Assembly: GCA_943323705.2 (NCBI GenBank)
Contig: CALPIT020000007.1
Location: 1 to 27,750, forward strand
Source: Streptomyces griseus
GTDB lineage: Bacteria > Bacteroidota > Bacteroidia > Chitinophagales > Chitinophagaceae
Length of the DNA: 27,750 nt
Reading direction: 5' to 3'
A program made the position numbers and the translations under genes. Of this stretch, positions 1-7,512 are shown piece after piece. Under the pieces are notes generated by a model, which worked only from the letters and a program-made list of their open reading frames with translations, had not been told where the DNA came from and did not search any database. How positions within the stretch are numbered: the stretch's first letter is position 1; each line of letters starts with the position of its first letter.

Positions 1-818
1 ACATGAGTCCAATTATTAACTGAGGGTGTAACTAAACTATCTGTATATTTTAGTTCATATTGAGCACCACCATTATTTCTTCTTGCAGTAAAATATTTAT
101 TTACTTCTCCCGAACATCCGCCTGGTCCAAAGTAGTGTGATGCTCCAAGATTATAATTCCAATTTCCATTTAAGTCTCTTTTTGTTATATAATTTTCATA
201 ATTCCCAGTATTTCCATAGCTTTTTTTCCAAATTGAAATAGTGATATTATTTTGAATTGCTAAAGTTGTAGAATGTGGAATTGAAATAAAATCACTTGTT
301 CCATTAAAACTATAAGCCTTATTGCTATTACCAAACCTATCAGTATTCAATATCGCTCCATTCACCGTCCCATTATTCCCATTCCCGCTCTCATCATTTG
401 CATTGCCATTAAATGGCCAGTATCCAACTAGTCCATTTGTCAACCAAGAAGGAATTGAATCTTGTGTAGAAAGCGTTAACTCATTTGAATATTGTATTGA
501 ATTACCAGCGCTGTTGTATGCATAAACACGATAAGTATAAGATGTATTTGGTGTCAACCCCAAATCACTGAATGTGGTCATGTTGGAAGCTGTACTTCCT
601 ACAACCGCATAACTGCCTGTTCCTGTTTTTCTTTCAATTTTATATCCATCTTCGTTGGTGGCATTGTCTGTCCAGGATAAATTGATTTGATTTGTTGAAA
701 TAACTGTGCCGGTTAAATTCGTTGGAGCCAAAGGCACGACGGTAACGGTGCCATTGTTATTTGTTGAGCAACCAAAGATTACAAACGCAACTGAAAAAAG
801 AAGAAATAGATATCTCAT
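1..818 (-). CDS. Partial lipoprotein with FN3 and LamG-like domains
   Basis: The reading frame is open from an ATG at 818 down to base 1, so the C-terminus lies outside the window and 272 codons are visible. Residues 1-17 (MRYLFLLFSVAFVIFGC) form a lipoprotein signal with Cys17 as the lipidation site, followed by a short Asn/Thr/Val-rich linker. Residues about 31-118 are a fibronectin type III domain (APTNLTGTV start, INLSWTDNA core, YTYRVYAYN strand). From about residue 129 a concanavalin-like LamG domain begins (GLVGYWPFNGNANDESGNGN), a common signature of Bacteroidota surface proteins. The likely location is an envelope surface, with adhesive or glycan-binding function; this is family inference only. 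It is divergent from the XRE regulator at 895 and has a strong promoter at 837-866. The full length and any sorting domain cannot be seen. Confidence 0.85.
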   Translation of the reverse strand, partial: MRYLFLLFSVAFVIFGCSTNNNGTVTVVPLAPTNLTGTVISTNQINLSWTDNATNEDGYKIERKTGTGSYAVVGSTASNMTTFSDLGLTPNTSYTYRVYAYNSAGNSIQYSNELTLSTQDSIPSWLTNGLVGYWPFNGNANDESGNGNNGTVNGAILNTDRFGNSNKAYSFNGTSDFISIPHSTTLAIQNNITISIWKKSYGNTGNYENYITKRDLNGNWNYNLGASHYFGPGGCSGEVNKYFTARRNNGGAQYELKYTDSLVTPSVNNWTH

Positions 819-836
819 AATAAATTATTTTAAAAA

Positions 837-866
837 CAAATATAGGGATAATTCTCCCTATGACAA
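837..866 (-). promoter_or_regulatory. Promoter of the lipoprotein gene with internal palindrome
   Basis: On the minus strand there is TTTG, then exactly 19 nt, then TATATTTG, matching the Bacteroidota consensus TTTG-N19-TAnnTTTG (-33 core at 866-864, -7 box at 844-837). The start codon follows about 18 nt downstream. The spacer holds ATAGGGATAATTCTCCCTAT at 842-861, a 20-bp palindrome with nine of ten pairs complementary. A protein bound there should block the polymerase, so it is a candidate operator. Confidence 0.7.
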
Positions 867-894
867 ATTCTCCTTAAAGTTTCTCTTTGTATGA

Positions 895-1173
895 TTGAAA
901 AAGCAGAGAAAACGATATTATCGGGATGATGATTTTTTAACGAAAGTTGGACAAAGAATCAGAGAAATTCGAACCACTCAGGGTTTGACTCAAACAGATT
1001 TGGCTTTCAGATGCAACGATAAAGATTATTCTCAAATTAATAGAGTAGAATTAGGCAAAGTAAATTTTAGTGTGTCATATCTTTCACTGATAGCCTCCGC
1101 ATTAAATGTAGAACCAAAAGATTTATTAAGTCCCCTCAATCCCCAAAAGGGAGATAAGCAGCTAAAATACTAA
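895..1173 (+). CDS. Small XRE-family helix-turn-helix regulator
   Basis: This is a 92-residue protein. Residues about 18-77 form a Cro/C1-type HTH domain (VGQRIREIRTTQGLTQTDLA, then SQINRVELGKVNFSVSYLSLIASAL and the closing NVEPKDLL). The N-terminus is basic (MKKQRKRYYR). No ATG is available: a TGA at 892-894 precedes it immediately in frame and no Met follows, so the TTG at 895 is the probable start. An ATG at 891 lies in another frame and gives only 12 codons. The protein has only a DNA-binding domain and no effector domain. It is divergent from the lipoprotein gene, whose promoter carries a palindrome 34 bp away, so that gene and its own promoter are the likely targets (inference). The last codons (1129-1155) resemble a dispersed C/G-rich repeat found elsewhere in the window. 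Confidence 0.8.
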   Translation: MKKQRKRYYRDDDFLTKVGQRIREIRTTQGLTQTDLAFRCNDKDYSQINRVELGKVNFSVSYLSLIASALNVEPKDLLSPLNPQKGDKQLKY

Positions 1174-1484
1174 AAAGAAGAAGGGATTTAAAGCGTATTT
1201 ATTAATAGCCCACGGTTTCAACCGTGGGTGAAAATAGAAAATAGGAGATAAATAAAAATTTGAAAATTCGAATCATACTGCCCATCGTTTTAATGGTGGG
1301 TGATGTGACATTTTTTATGTTCGCCCACGGTTGAAACCGTGGGCTATAATCCAATAAATATTTTTGTTATTGCTGGTGGTGTGTTCATTCAAAAGATTAT
1401 GTGTATAAAAATTGCCCTTTATGAAATAGAGAACACATCCAACCTTAAACCAGCGTAGCGAATTAAACCATTAAACGTACAAAC
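1174..1484. repeat. Gene-free region with three related hairpins and one dispersed repeat copy
   Basis: No gene is visible here. A perfect hairpin with arms CCCACGGTT/AACCGTGGG lies at 1209-1228, and its exact reverse complement lies at 1324-1343, so the two face each other. Their outer flanks also match (AATAGCCCACGG on one side, CCGTGGGCTATA on the other). Between them, 1280-1299 looks like a decayed third copy (CCCATC ... GGTGGG). This arrangement resembles a REP/BIME-type element. At 1442-1475 there is a single variant of the repeat that is tandemly arrayed at 9302-9483 (TTAAACC, core AGCGTAGCG, AATTAAACC), directly downstream of the pyrF stop. Confidence 0.75.
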
Positions 1485-2297
1485 CTAAATTACAAACGCC
1501 TTCATCTCCAACTGATACTCAATCGCTACTGCTGCCGCTTTTTCTGCAAAATCCATTTCACTCCCTGCATACAAAATCGCTCTCGACGCATTCACCAACA
1601 AGCCACAATCCTTATTCATGCCATATTTCGCCACATCGGCTAAACTTCCACCCTGAGCGCCAACACCCGGCACCAATAAGAAATTATCAGGAATGATTTT
1701 TCTGATGTTCGACAATTCTTCTGCTCTTGTGGCTCCCACCACGAACATTAAATTATTAGGATTTCCCCAGTTACTAACGGTATGCAATACCTGCTCGTAG
1801 AGATAAGATTCATTTTCGTTTTTCAATTTCAACATTTCAAAATCAAAAGCTCCTTTGTTGCTCGTCAAACCCAATACAATGGTCCATTTGTTTTGATATT
1901 CAAGGAACGGACGGATACTGTCTTCGCCCATATATGGAGCGACAGTAACTGCATCAAATTTCAGTTTTTCAAAAAATGCTTTGGCGTAATAATTTGAAGT
2001 GTTGCCGATATCCGCTCTTTTGGCGTCTGCAATTTTTAAATGAGTGGAAGGAATATACTCACAAGTTTCTTCCATCGCATCCCAGCCTCTGGCACCCATG
2101 GCTTCGTAAAATGCGGTATTGATTTTATAAGAAACACAATAGTCTTTTGTAGCATCAATAATTTGTTTATTGAATTCCACCACACCATTAGGGCGACTTT
2201 GCAAATGAGCGGGAATCTTTTCTATATCAGTATCTAAGCCTACACAAAGAAAACTCTGTTTTGATTTTATCTGTTCAACTAATTCAATTCTGTTCAT
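1485..2297 (-). CDS. pyrF: Orotidine 5'-phosphate decarboxylase
   Basis: This enzyme decarboxylates OMP to UMP, the last step of de novo pyrimidine synthesis, in the cytoplasm. At 270 residues it matches the longer type-2 subfamily. The N-terminal strand LCVGLDTD (17-24) and the catalytic motif DAKRADIGNT (91-100, with Lys93 and the Asp/Lys charge network) are intact. A phosphate-binding loop is seen near LVPGVGAQGG, followed by LLVNASRAILYA at the C-terminal end. The start at 2297 gives the expected N-terminus directly before the first beta strand. It lies 107 bp downstream of kmo on the same strand, but pyrimidine synthesis and kynurenine breakdown are unrelated, so co-transcription, if any, may be incidental. 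No clear -7 box is seen upstream. Confidence 0.95.
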   Translation of the reverse strand: MNRIELVEQIKSKQSFLCVGLDTDIEKIPAHLQSRPNGVVEFNKQIIDATKDYCVSYKINTAFYEAMGARGWDAMEETCEYIPSTHLKIADAKRADIGNTSNYYAKAFFEKLKFDAVTVAPYMGEDSIRPFLEYQNKWTIVLGLTSNKGAFDFEMLKLKNENESYLYEQVLHTVSNWGNPNNLMFVVGATRAEELSNIRKIIPDNFLLVPGVGAQGGSLADVAKYGMNKDCGLLVNASRAILYAGSEMDFAEKAAAVAIEYQLEMKAFVI

Positions 2298-2340
2298 CTT
2301 ATACCAATTATAATTACTTTTTAGTTCTATTTTTTCTCGT

Positions 2341-2408
2341 ATAATGCCGATGTGACAGCTGTTTGGGACAATTTCATTGGACCATTACAGATGTCTAATC
2401 GGTATTAA
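2341..2408. repeat. Imperfect inverted repeat between kmo and pyrF
   Basis: ATAATGCCGATGTGACAG (2341-2358) is partly complementary to ATGTCTAATCGGTATTAA (2391-2408), with about 14 of 18 pairs matching across a 32-nt loop. The right arm reaches into the last codons of kmo. It could be a terminator, a decayed short inverted-repeat element or chance; no poly-T run follows. Confidence 0.35.
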
Positions 2409-3757
2409 TTCAAATGTTTTATTTTTTCAAGCATTAAATGTTCAACCATTTCGCTGTTCCATTTTTCAGCGATGTTAGGTGTTTGCATCACTTCATTCAT
2501 GATAGCTTGCTGGGCAAGGCCTCGGCTCAAAGCCTCGCTGTATCTTACTTCCGGACTGAAAGTAACTAGGCTGTAAGCTGGTGTCCATTTATCAGGATGT
2601 TTGGTGCTGAAATGTGCTTCTATTTTTTTCTGTAACAAAAACTGCGGATCGGCAACTTTATCTCTCATCTCCACAAAATTATTCAAAGCCAAAGTGGCAA
2701 TGGCATCTCCATCGGGTTTGCGCAGTTCCTGATATTCATTTAGTATTTTATTCCAGTCATGATTGTGCTTATTGATTAAAGAATTCAACACCTGACAATC
2801 TTCAAACCCACAATTCATGCCTTGTCCGAAGAAAGGAACTATCGCATGAGCCGCATCTCCAATCAATGCAAATTTATTGTCTCTGATCCATGGAAAACAT
2901 TTTACGGTTACCAATGATGAGGTTGAATTACTAAAAAATTCTTTTTCAAATTCAGGCATCATGGCAGAAGCATCTGCAAATATTTCATTAAAAAATGCTC
3001 GTGCTTTTTCAGGTGTATCCAATGAAGCAAATGAAGGATTGCCTTCAAATGGAAAGAATAACGTGCAAGTAAAACTGCCGTCAACATTGGGTAATGCAAT
3101 CAACATGTAATTGCCTCTTGGCCAAATGTGTAAAGCATTTTTCTCCATAAGGAAATTAGCGTTTGCTCCTGCAGGAATGGTTAATTCTTTGTAACCAAAA
3201 TCTATATAATACTGTTGATATTGAAAACGATCATGCTGTAATTGATGCGTAAGACGCGAAGCCGCAAAAGCACCATCACTTCCAAAAATTAAATCTTGTT
3301 TTACAACATGAGATTCATTTTTTTCTGTGTTGGTAAAATGAATTTCATTTGTCTTCCAATTGATGTTGTCGCACCTTTCGTTGAAATGAATTTGTACATT
3401 ATGTTTTTCTGCAAGATTCATCAATGTGCAATTGAGTTCGCCACGAGAAACAGAATTGATAAACTGACCTTCTTTACCATAAGCCTGATAACCTGATGTT
3501 CCGTCTACATGATGCAACTGACGACCATGCATTGGAATGGCGATTTTTTTGATCTCTTCCATTAATCCCACTTCTTCCAATGCTTTGATACCTCTGTCGC
3601 TTAATGCAAGGTTGATGGAACGACCAGCACTCATGGATATTTTTCTCATATCGGATCGGCGCTCATATATATTTACTTTGTATCCTTGTTTTGATAAGTA
3701 GATGGACAGCAAAGAGCCCACAAGGCCTGCACCAATAATCGTTACTTCTTTTTGCAT
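2405..3757 (-). CDS. kmo: Kynurenine 3-monooxygenase
   Basis: This is a flavoprotein that hydroxylates L-kynurenine to 3-hydroxykynurenine with NADPH and O2. At 450 residues it is full length for the family. The FAD Rossmann motif GAGLVGSLLSIYL is at 9-21, ending in the ribose-binding YERR (31-34). SAGRSINLALSDRG (43-56) is a hallmark KMO segment, GSDGAFAASR (159-168) is the DG motif, and LIGDAAHAIVPFFGQGMN (298-315) is the second FAD motif. The C-terminal region has the aromatic-rich segment expected of KMO but no obvious transmembrane anchor. It lies downstream of kynU with a 206-bp repeat-rich gap, on the strand that also carries the RidA and ALDH genes, which fits a catabolic cluster. Confidence 0.95.
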   Translation of the reverse strand: MQKEVTIIGAGLVGSLLSIYLSKQGYKVNIYERRSDMRKISMSAGRSINLALSDRGIKALEEVGLMEEIKKIAIPMHGRQLHHVDGTSGYQAYGKEGQFINSVSRGELNCTLMNLAEKHNVQIHFNERCDNINWKTNEIHFTNTEKNESHVVKQDLIFGSDGAFAASRLTHQLQHDRFQYQQYYIDFGYKELTIPAGANANFLMEKNALHIWPRGNYMLIALPNVDGSFTCTLFFPFEGNPSFASLDTPEKARAFFNEIFADASAMMPEFEKEFFSNSTSSLVTVKCFPWIRDNKFALIGDAAHAIVPFFGQGMNCGFEDCQVLNSLINKHNHDWNKILNEYQELRKPDGDAIATLALNNFVEMRDKVADPQFLLQKKIEAHFSTKHPDKWTPAYSLVTFSPEVRYSEALSRGLAQQAIMNEVMQTPNIAEKWNSEMVEHLMLEKIKHLN

Positions 3758-3795
3758 TATTAAAATAGTTTAAAAAGTTCAATAGGGTAAAATAA

Positions 3796-3942
3796 GTTCA
3801 AAAAGTTCAAAAGGTTTAATAAGTTCAAAAATTTTGTTTGGTTTGATGAGTTCAATTGGTTCGAAAGTTTTAATGAGTATAAAGGTTAGTGTTTTCAGTA
3901 GTCAACATCTTGAACCTCTTGAACATTTTAAACCTTTTGAAC
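3796..3942. repeat. GTTCAAAAGGTTT inverted repeats between kynU and kmo
   Basis: The gap consists largely of iterations of GTTCAAAA near kmo and the reverse complement TTGAAC/AAACC near kynU. GTTCAAAAGGTTT at 3805-3817 pairs perfectly (13 bp) with AAACCTTTTGAAC at 3930-3942 across a 112-nt loop. The same words form inverted repeats at 5276-5351 and 16256-16326. Confidence 0.7.
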
Positions 3943-3963
3943 AATAAATCAAACATCACCAAC

Positions 3964-5241
3964 TTAACCTAAAAGGCTCTCCTTAATAACCTTCCCAAAA
4001 TTAAAAATGTCTTCAAATGTATTATATAAAGGCACCGGAGCTACTCTAATGACATTCGGTTCTCTCCAATCAGCAATGATACCTGCTTTAATCAATTCGT
4101 CAAAAATTCTTTTACCATCTTCCAACATCAGCATTGAAACCTGACAGCCTCTTTGTTTTTCATCCAATGGAGTAATGACTTCAATAATATTATGATTGGT
4201 GAGATGATTGATTTCATTCAAAATAAATAACAAATAACTACTGAGCATTTTTCCTTTGGCAACCAGATTATGCATGCCTGCTTCTGTGAAAATATCCAAT
4301 GAAGCTTTATGTGCCGACATACTCAACACCGGTGCATTGCTCAATTGCCATCCTTCTGCGGTAGGAATTGGATGAAATTCTTTGTCCATTTTGAAACGGG
4401 TGTCTTTGTTGTGTCCCCACCATCCGGCTAATCTCGGCAAAGATTCATCGTTGATATGACGTTGATGGATAAACGCACCTGCAACTCCACCCGGACCACT
4501 ATTCAAATATTTATATGAACACCAACAAGCGAAATCCACATTCCAGTCGTGAAGTTCCATGTGTATGTTTCCTGCAGCATGAGCCAAATCAAATCCGCAA
4601 TTGGCGCCAGATTCATGTGCTGCTTTGGTGATGGCTTGCATATCAAAAACCTGGCCGCTGTAATAATTCACGCCACCAAAAATTACCAGCGCTGTTTCAT
4701 GTCCATGTTTCTTTATCGTATCAATGATGTCCTCATGATCGATTGTGGCTTTTCCATTTTTAGGATGCACTTCTATAATGGCATCATCAGGATGATATCC
4801 ATGTAATTTCACTTGTGATTGAAAGGCGTATTGATCGGAAGGAAAGGCTTTGGCCTCACAAATGATCTTATATCGCTCTTTAGTTGGACGATAAAAGCTA
4901 ATCATCAACAAATGTAAATTCACCGTCAGCTGATTCATCACCACAATTTCTTCAGGTAATGCACCAACGATTTGTGCCAGCTGTTCTTCAAATATTTCAT
5001 GATAGCTCACCCAAGGTGTTCTTGCATTGAAATGTCCTTCAACGCCATGTGAAGCCCAATCTTCCAACTCATCCAAAACATAATCTTGTGTTTTTTTGGG
5101 TTGCAATCCCAGCGAATTTCCAGTGAAGTAAATGCATTCTTTGCCATTCACAATCGGCATATAAAATCGTTCACGGAAATGTTTCAATGAATCCTGTTCA
5201 TCAAGTTGTTGGGCGTATGTGAGTGTGTTAGAGTATGTCAT
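3964..5241 (-). CDS. kynU: Kynureninase
   Basis: This PLP enzyme cleaves 3-hydroxykynurenine (or kynurenine) to 3-hydroxyanthranilate (or anthranilate) and alanine. It has 425 residues, the usual length. Visible features are YFTGNSLGLQPK near 38-49, the phosphate/cofactor region around NQLTVNLH (103-110), the PLP-binding aspartate and histidine in GFDLAHAAGN (216-225), and the Schiff-base lysine Lys244 in CSYKYLNSGPGG. LAGWWGH (271-277) and QLSNAPVLSMSA (299-310) are further kynureninase signatures, and RVAPVPLYN near the C-terminus binds the substrate carboxylate. It sits between ridA-like nbaF and kmo on the minus strand with repeat-filled gaps of 113 and 206 bp. Confidence 0.96.
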   Translation of the reverse strand: MTYSNTLTYAQQLDEQDSLKHFRERFYMPIVNGKECIYFTGNSLGLQPKKTQDYVLDELEDWASHGVEGHFNARTPWVSYHEIFEEQLAQIVGALPEEIVVMNQLTVNLHLLMISFYRPTKERYKIICEAKAFPSDQYAFQSQVKLHGYHPDDAIIEVHPKNGKATIDHEDIIDTIKKHGHETALVIFGGVNYYSGQVFDMQAITKAAHESGANCGFDLAHAAGNIHMELHDWNVDFACWCSYKYLNSGPGGVAGAFIHQRHINDESLPRLAGWWGHNKDTRFKMDKEFHPIPTAEGWQLSNAPVLSMSAHKASLDIFTEAGMHNLVAKGKMLSSYLLFILNEINHLTNHNIIEVITPLDEKQRGCQVSMLMLEDGKRIFDELIKAGIIADWREPNVIRVAPVPLYNTFEDIFNFGKVIKESLLG

Positions 5242-5275
5242 TTAGTCAAATTATTTTGTTCAATAGGTTGAATAT

Positions 5276-5351
5276 GTTCAAAATGTTCAAAAGGTTTGTG
5301 TTCTAATAGGAATCGTTAATCAACTTATTCAACCTTTTGAACTTTTTGAAC
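5276..5351. terminator. Long stem of GTTCAAAA repeats between the deaminase gene and kynU
   Basis: The 21-nt arm at 5276-5296 pairs with 5331-5351 at 20 of 21 positions around a 34-nt loop. The arms contain GTTCAAAAGG and its complement. The position after the deaminase stop and before the kynU start would allow termination or attenuation within the cluster, but A/U-rich arms make a weak stem, and the repeat may simply be dispersed DNA. Confidence 0.45.
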
Positions 5352-5354
5352 AAG

Positions 5355-5774
5355 TTACTCTAGTGTGGCAATTACCTTCAGCTCAATGCATATAGGAGTG
5401 GGCAGACTCTTCACTTCCACCGTTGTTCTACAAGCTTCCACACCTTTGAAATAATCGCCATAAATTTTATTGTAAGTTGGAAAATCTTTTTTCATGTTGG
5501 TTAAGAACACAGTTACATCTACCATTTTATCCCAACTGCTGCCACTTGCTTCCAATACGGCTTTCACATTGGCAAATACAGAATGACATTCTGCTTCGAT
5601 ATCATACTTCACGATGTTTCCATTTGCATCTAACTCTAAACCGGGAATGGAATTATCAACAGCACTTCGGCTACCGATACCCGATAGAAATAGTAAGTTG
5701 CCGACTTTTCGGGCGTGGGGGTAAGCTCCTAAAGGAGTTGCAGCATTGTTTGTTTTAATTATTTCTTGGTTCAT
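5355..5774 (-). CDS. nbaF: RidA-family 2-aminomuconate deaminase
   Basis: This is a 139-residue YjgF/RidA/UK114-fold protein, probably trimeric and cytoplasmic. Family membership is clear from GNLLFLSGIGSR (25-36), the helix with FANVKAVLEASGSSWDKMVDVTVFL and the conserved Arg116 in ACRTTVEVKSLP with Glu131 in CIELKVIA. RidA proteins act on imines or enamines. The sub-branch in kynurenine and 2-nitrobenzoate clusters deaminates 2-aminomuconate to 4-oxalocrotonate with ammonia release. Placement between the semialdehyde dehydrogenase gene and kynU supports that assignment over general RidA housekeeping. The spacer on either side is repeat-rich. Confidence 0.85.
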   Translation of the reverse strand: MNQEIIKTNNAATPLGAYPHARKVGNLLFLSGIGSRSAVDNSIPGLELDANGNIVKYDIEAECHSVFANVKAVLEASGSSWDKMVDVTVFLTNMKKDFPTYNKIYGDYFKGVEACRTTVEVKSLPTPICIELKVIATLE

Positions 5775-5810
5775 ATTTATTTTATTGGGGCCTCAAACAA
5801 AGATTTTTTT

Positions 5811-5942
5811 GCCACAAAGGCACAAAGACACAAAGTGACACAAAGAAAAAATATTTTGCCACAAAGTTAGCGCGCCAATAAGGGCTATACTAAGTAAAAA
5901 AAACTTAGTGTTCCTTTGTGCCTTCGTGTCTTAGTGGCATCA
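5811..5942. repeat. Inverted GCCACAAAGGCACAAAG repeats abutting the ALDH stop codon
   Basis: The left part (from 5811) reads GCCACAAAGGCACAAAGACA and continues with further CACAAAG words. The right part (5912-5939) is the reverse complement of a closely similar phrase, beginning directly next to the TGA stop of the dehydrogenase gene (5942-5940). A related fragment occurs at 17575-17608. This type of low-complexity repeat is widespread in Bacteroidota intergenic DNA; it could act as a weak terminator. Confidence 0.65.
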
Positions 5943-7397
5943 ATACTGTGTACATATGTTCTTCGCTTCCGTAAAAAATTTCAACGCCTCCCATCCACCT
6001 TCTCTTCCAACACCACTGTTTTTTATTCCTCCAAAAGGTGTTCTTAAATCACGATGCAACCAACAATTGATCCACACAATGCCACTTTCAACTTTTGCAG
6101 CAATATGATTGGCTTTGGAAATATCCTGTGTCCATATCGTACATGCGAGACCGTAATCTGTAGCATTGGCCAATTGCAAAGCATCTTCAATCGTATCAAA
6201 AGGTTGTAAAGTAATTACTGGTCCGAAAATTTCTTCCTGATTGGTTCTGCAATTCGGGCCTAGTCCTTCGATTATTGTCGGTTGAATGAAATAGCCATTT
6301 TCACACCTACCAGAAACATTCACCGCATGACCACCGGATAGTATTTTTCCACCTTCTTCTTTAGCGAGTTCAATACAGCCCATAATTTTTTCAAAATGCG
6401 CTTTGCTTACAATCGCACCTTGTTTGGATGTTTCTATTAACGGATCGCCAACATTTAATTTCTGCACCCAGGGAATAAACTCAGCTTTGAATTTTTCATA
6501 AACAGAAGATTCAATTAATATCCTGCTTGCGCATAAACAAATTTGACCCTGATTGGCAAATGAAGAACGAATGGTGGTAAACAACATTTTCTTCCAGTCG
6601 CAGTCTGCAAAAATGATAGAAGGATTTTTACCTCCTAATTCAAGAGATAGTTTTTTAAACATCGGTGCAGCTATAGAAGCAATTTGTGCTCCAGCTCTGG
6701 TGCTGCCTGTAAATGAAATCGCTTTGATGGAAGGATGTTTCACAATGGCTTCTCCACAATTTGGTCCATCGCCATGAAGGATGTTTAACACTCCATCAGG
6801 TAAACCAGCTTCTCTAGAAATCTTTGCCAGTAAATAAGCTGTCACAGGCGTCACTTCAGAAGGTTTTGCAATTACGCAATTTCCTGCGGCAAGAGCTGGC
6901 GCTATTTTCCATGTAAAAAGATACAATGGAAGATTCCAGGGAGATATACATCCCACTACACCTATGGGTTGACGTAAGGTAATATTGAAAGCATTATTTT
7001 CCATAGCATGACTTTCAGATGAAAAGTTCATGATGGCGGTAGCAAAAAATCTGAAATTGGAAGAAGCTCTTGGTATATCTACTTCTTTACTTAACCACAA
7101 TGGTTTTCCGTTGTCATTCGTTTCGGCCAAAGCCAATGCTTCATGATTTTCATCAATTAAATCAGCGATGCGATTAAGAATCCTAAATCTTTTTTCAGTG
7201 GAAGTGGCCGACCAATCCGTGAATGCTTTTTTTGCTGCGGTAACTGCATTTTCAACATCTTCATTAGTACTATAAGGAATCTGACCGTAAACTTCGCCTA
7301 TGGCGGGATTGATATTGTCGAGATACGAATTGTTCGATGGTTTTACAAATTCACCTCCTATATAATTCTCGAGCTGTTTTGGAATTTCCAGTTGCAT
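5940..7397 (-). CDS. nbaE: 2-aminomuconate 6-semialdehyde dehydrogenase
   Basis: This 485-residue NAD-dependent aldehyde dehydrogenase oxidises 2-aminomuconate 6-semialdehyde to 2-aminomuconate. The oxyanion Asn155 lies in SPWNLPLYL, the cofactor loop is FTGSTRAGAQIA (229-240), the general base Glu253 is in LELGGKNPS, and the nucleophile Cys287 is in NQGQICL. Arg110 and Arg451 (WLHRDLRTPFGG) match positions where this subfamily places arginines for the substrate carboxylates; this, with the cluster context, separates it from betaine or generic aldehyde dehydrogenases. The ATG at 7397 is only four bases downstream of a TACCTTTA box on the minus strand, so the transcript may be nearly leaderless. 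It is the first gene of the minus-strand arm, divergent from the HAO gene. Confidence 0.93.
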   Translation of the reverse strand: MQLEIPKQLENYIGGEFVKPSNNSYLDNINPAIGEVYGQIPYSTNEDVENAVTAAKKAFTDWSATSTEKRFRILNRIADLIDENHEALALAETNDNGKPLWLSKEVDIPRASSNFRFFATAIMNFSSESHAMENNAFNITLRQPIGVVGCISPWNLPLYLFTWKIAPALAAGNCVIAKPSEVTPVTAYLLAKISREAGLPDGVLNILHGDGPNCGEAIVKHPSIKAISFTGSTRAGAQIASIAAPMFKKLSLELGGKNPSIIFADCDWKKMLFTTIRSSFANQGQICLCASRILIESSVYEKFKAEFIPWVQKLNVGDPLIETSKQGAIVSKAHFEKIMGCIELAKEEGGKILSGGHAVNVSGRCENGYFIQPTIIEGLGPNCRTNQEEIFGPVITLQPFDTIEDALQLANATDYGLACTIWTQDISKANHIAAKVESGIVWINCWLHRDLRTPFGGIKNSGVGREGGWEALKFFTEAKNICTQY

Positions 7398-7512
7398 GCG
7401 ATAAAGGTAAATAAATTTCGGGCTGGGAAAAGGCTTTTTTACCGAATTTACCTTTAAAATAGATGGGTTTTTTTAGTAAAAAAAATTACCTTTCGGCCCT
7501 AAATCAATTGAT
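7398..7512. promoter_or_regulatory. Divergent control region of the kynurenine cluster
   Basis: This 115-bp region separates the dehydrogenase (minus) and dioxygenase (plus) genes. TAAAGGTAAAT at 7402-7412 and ATTTACCTTTA at 7446-7456 are an exact 11-bp inverted repeat. A third partial copy, ATTACCTTT, lies at 7485-7493. The TACCTTT words also approximate the Bacteroidota -7 box (TAnnTTTG, last base differing), so they may be promoters for both arms, operator half-sites, or both. No convincing -33 element was found at 19 nt spacing. Confidence 0.5.

Noticed and set aside
706..894. Plus-strand 62-codon open frame before the HTH gene
   Set aside because: It runs antisense through the start and signal peptide of the lipoprotein gene and through its promoter, and the protein has no recognisable features.
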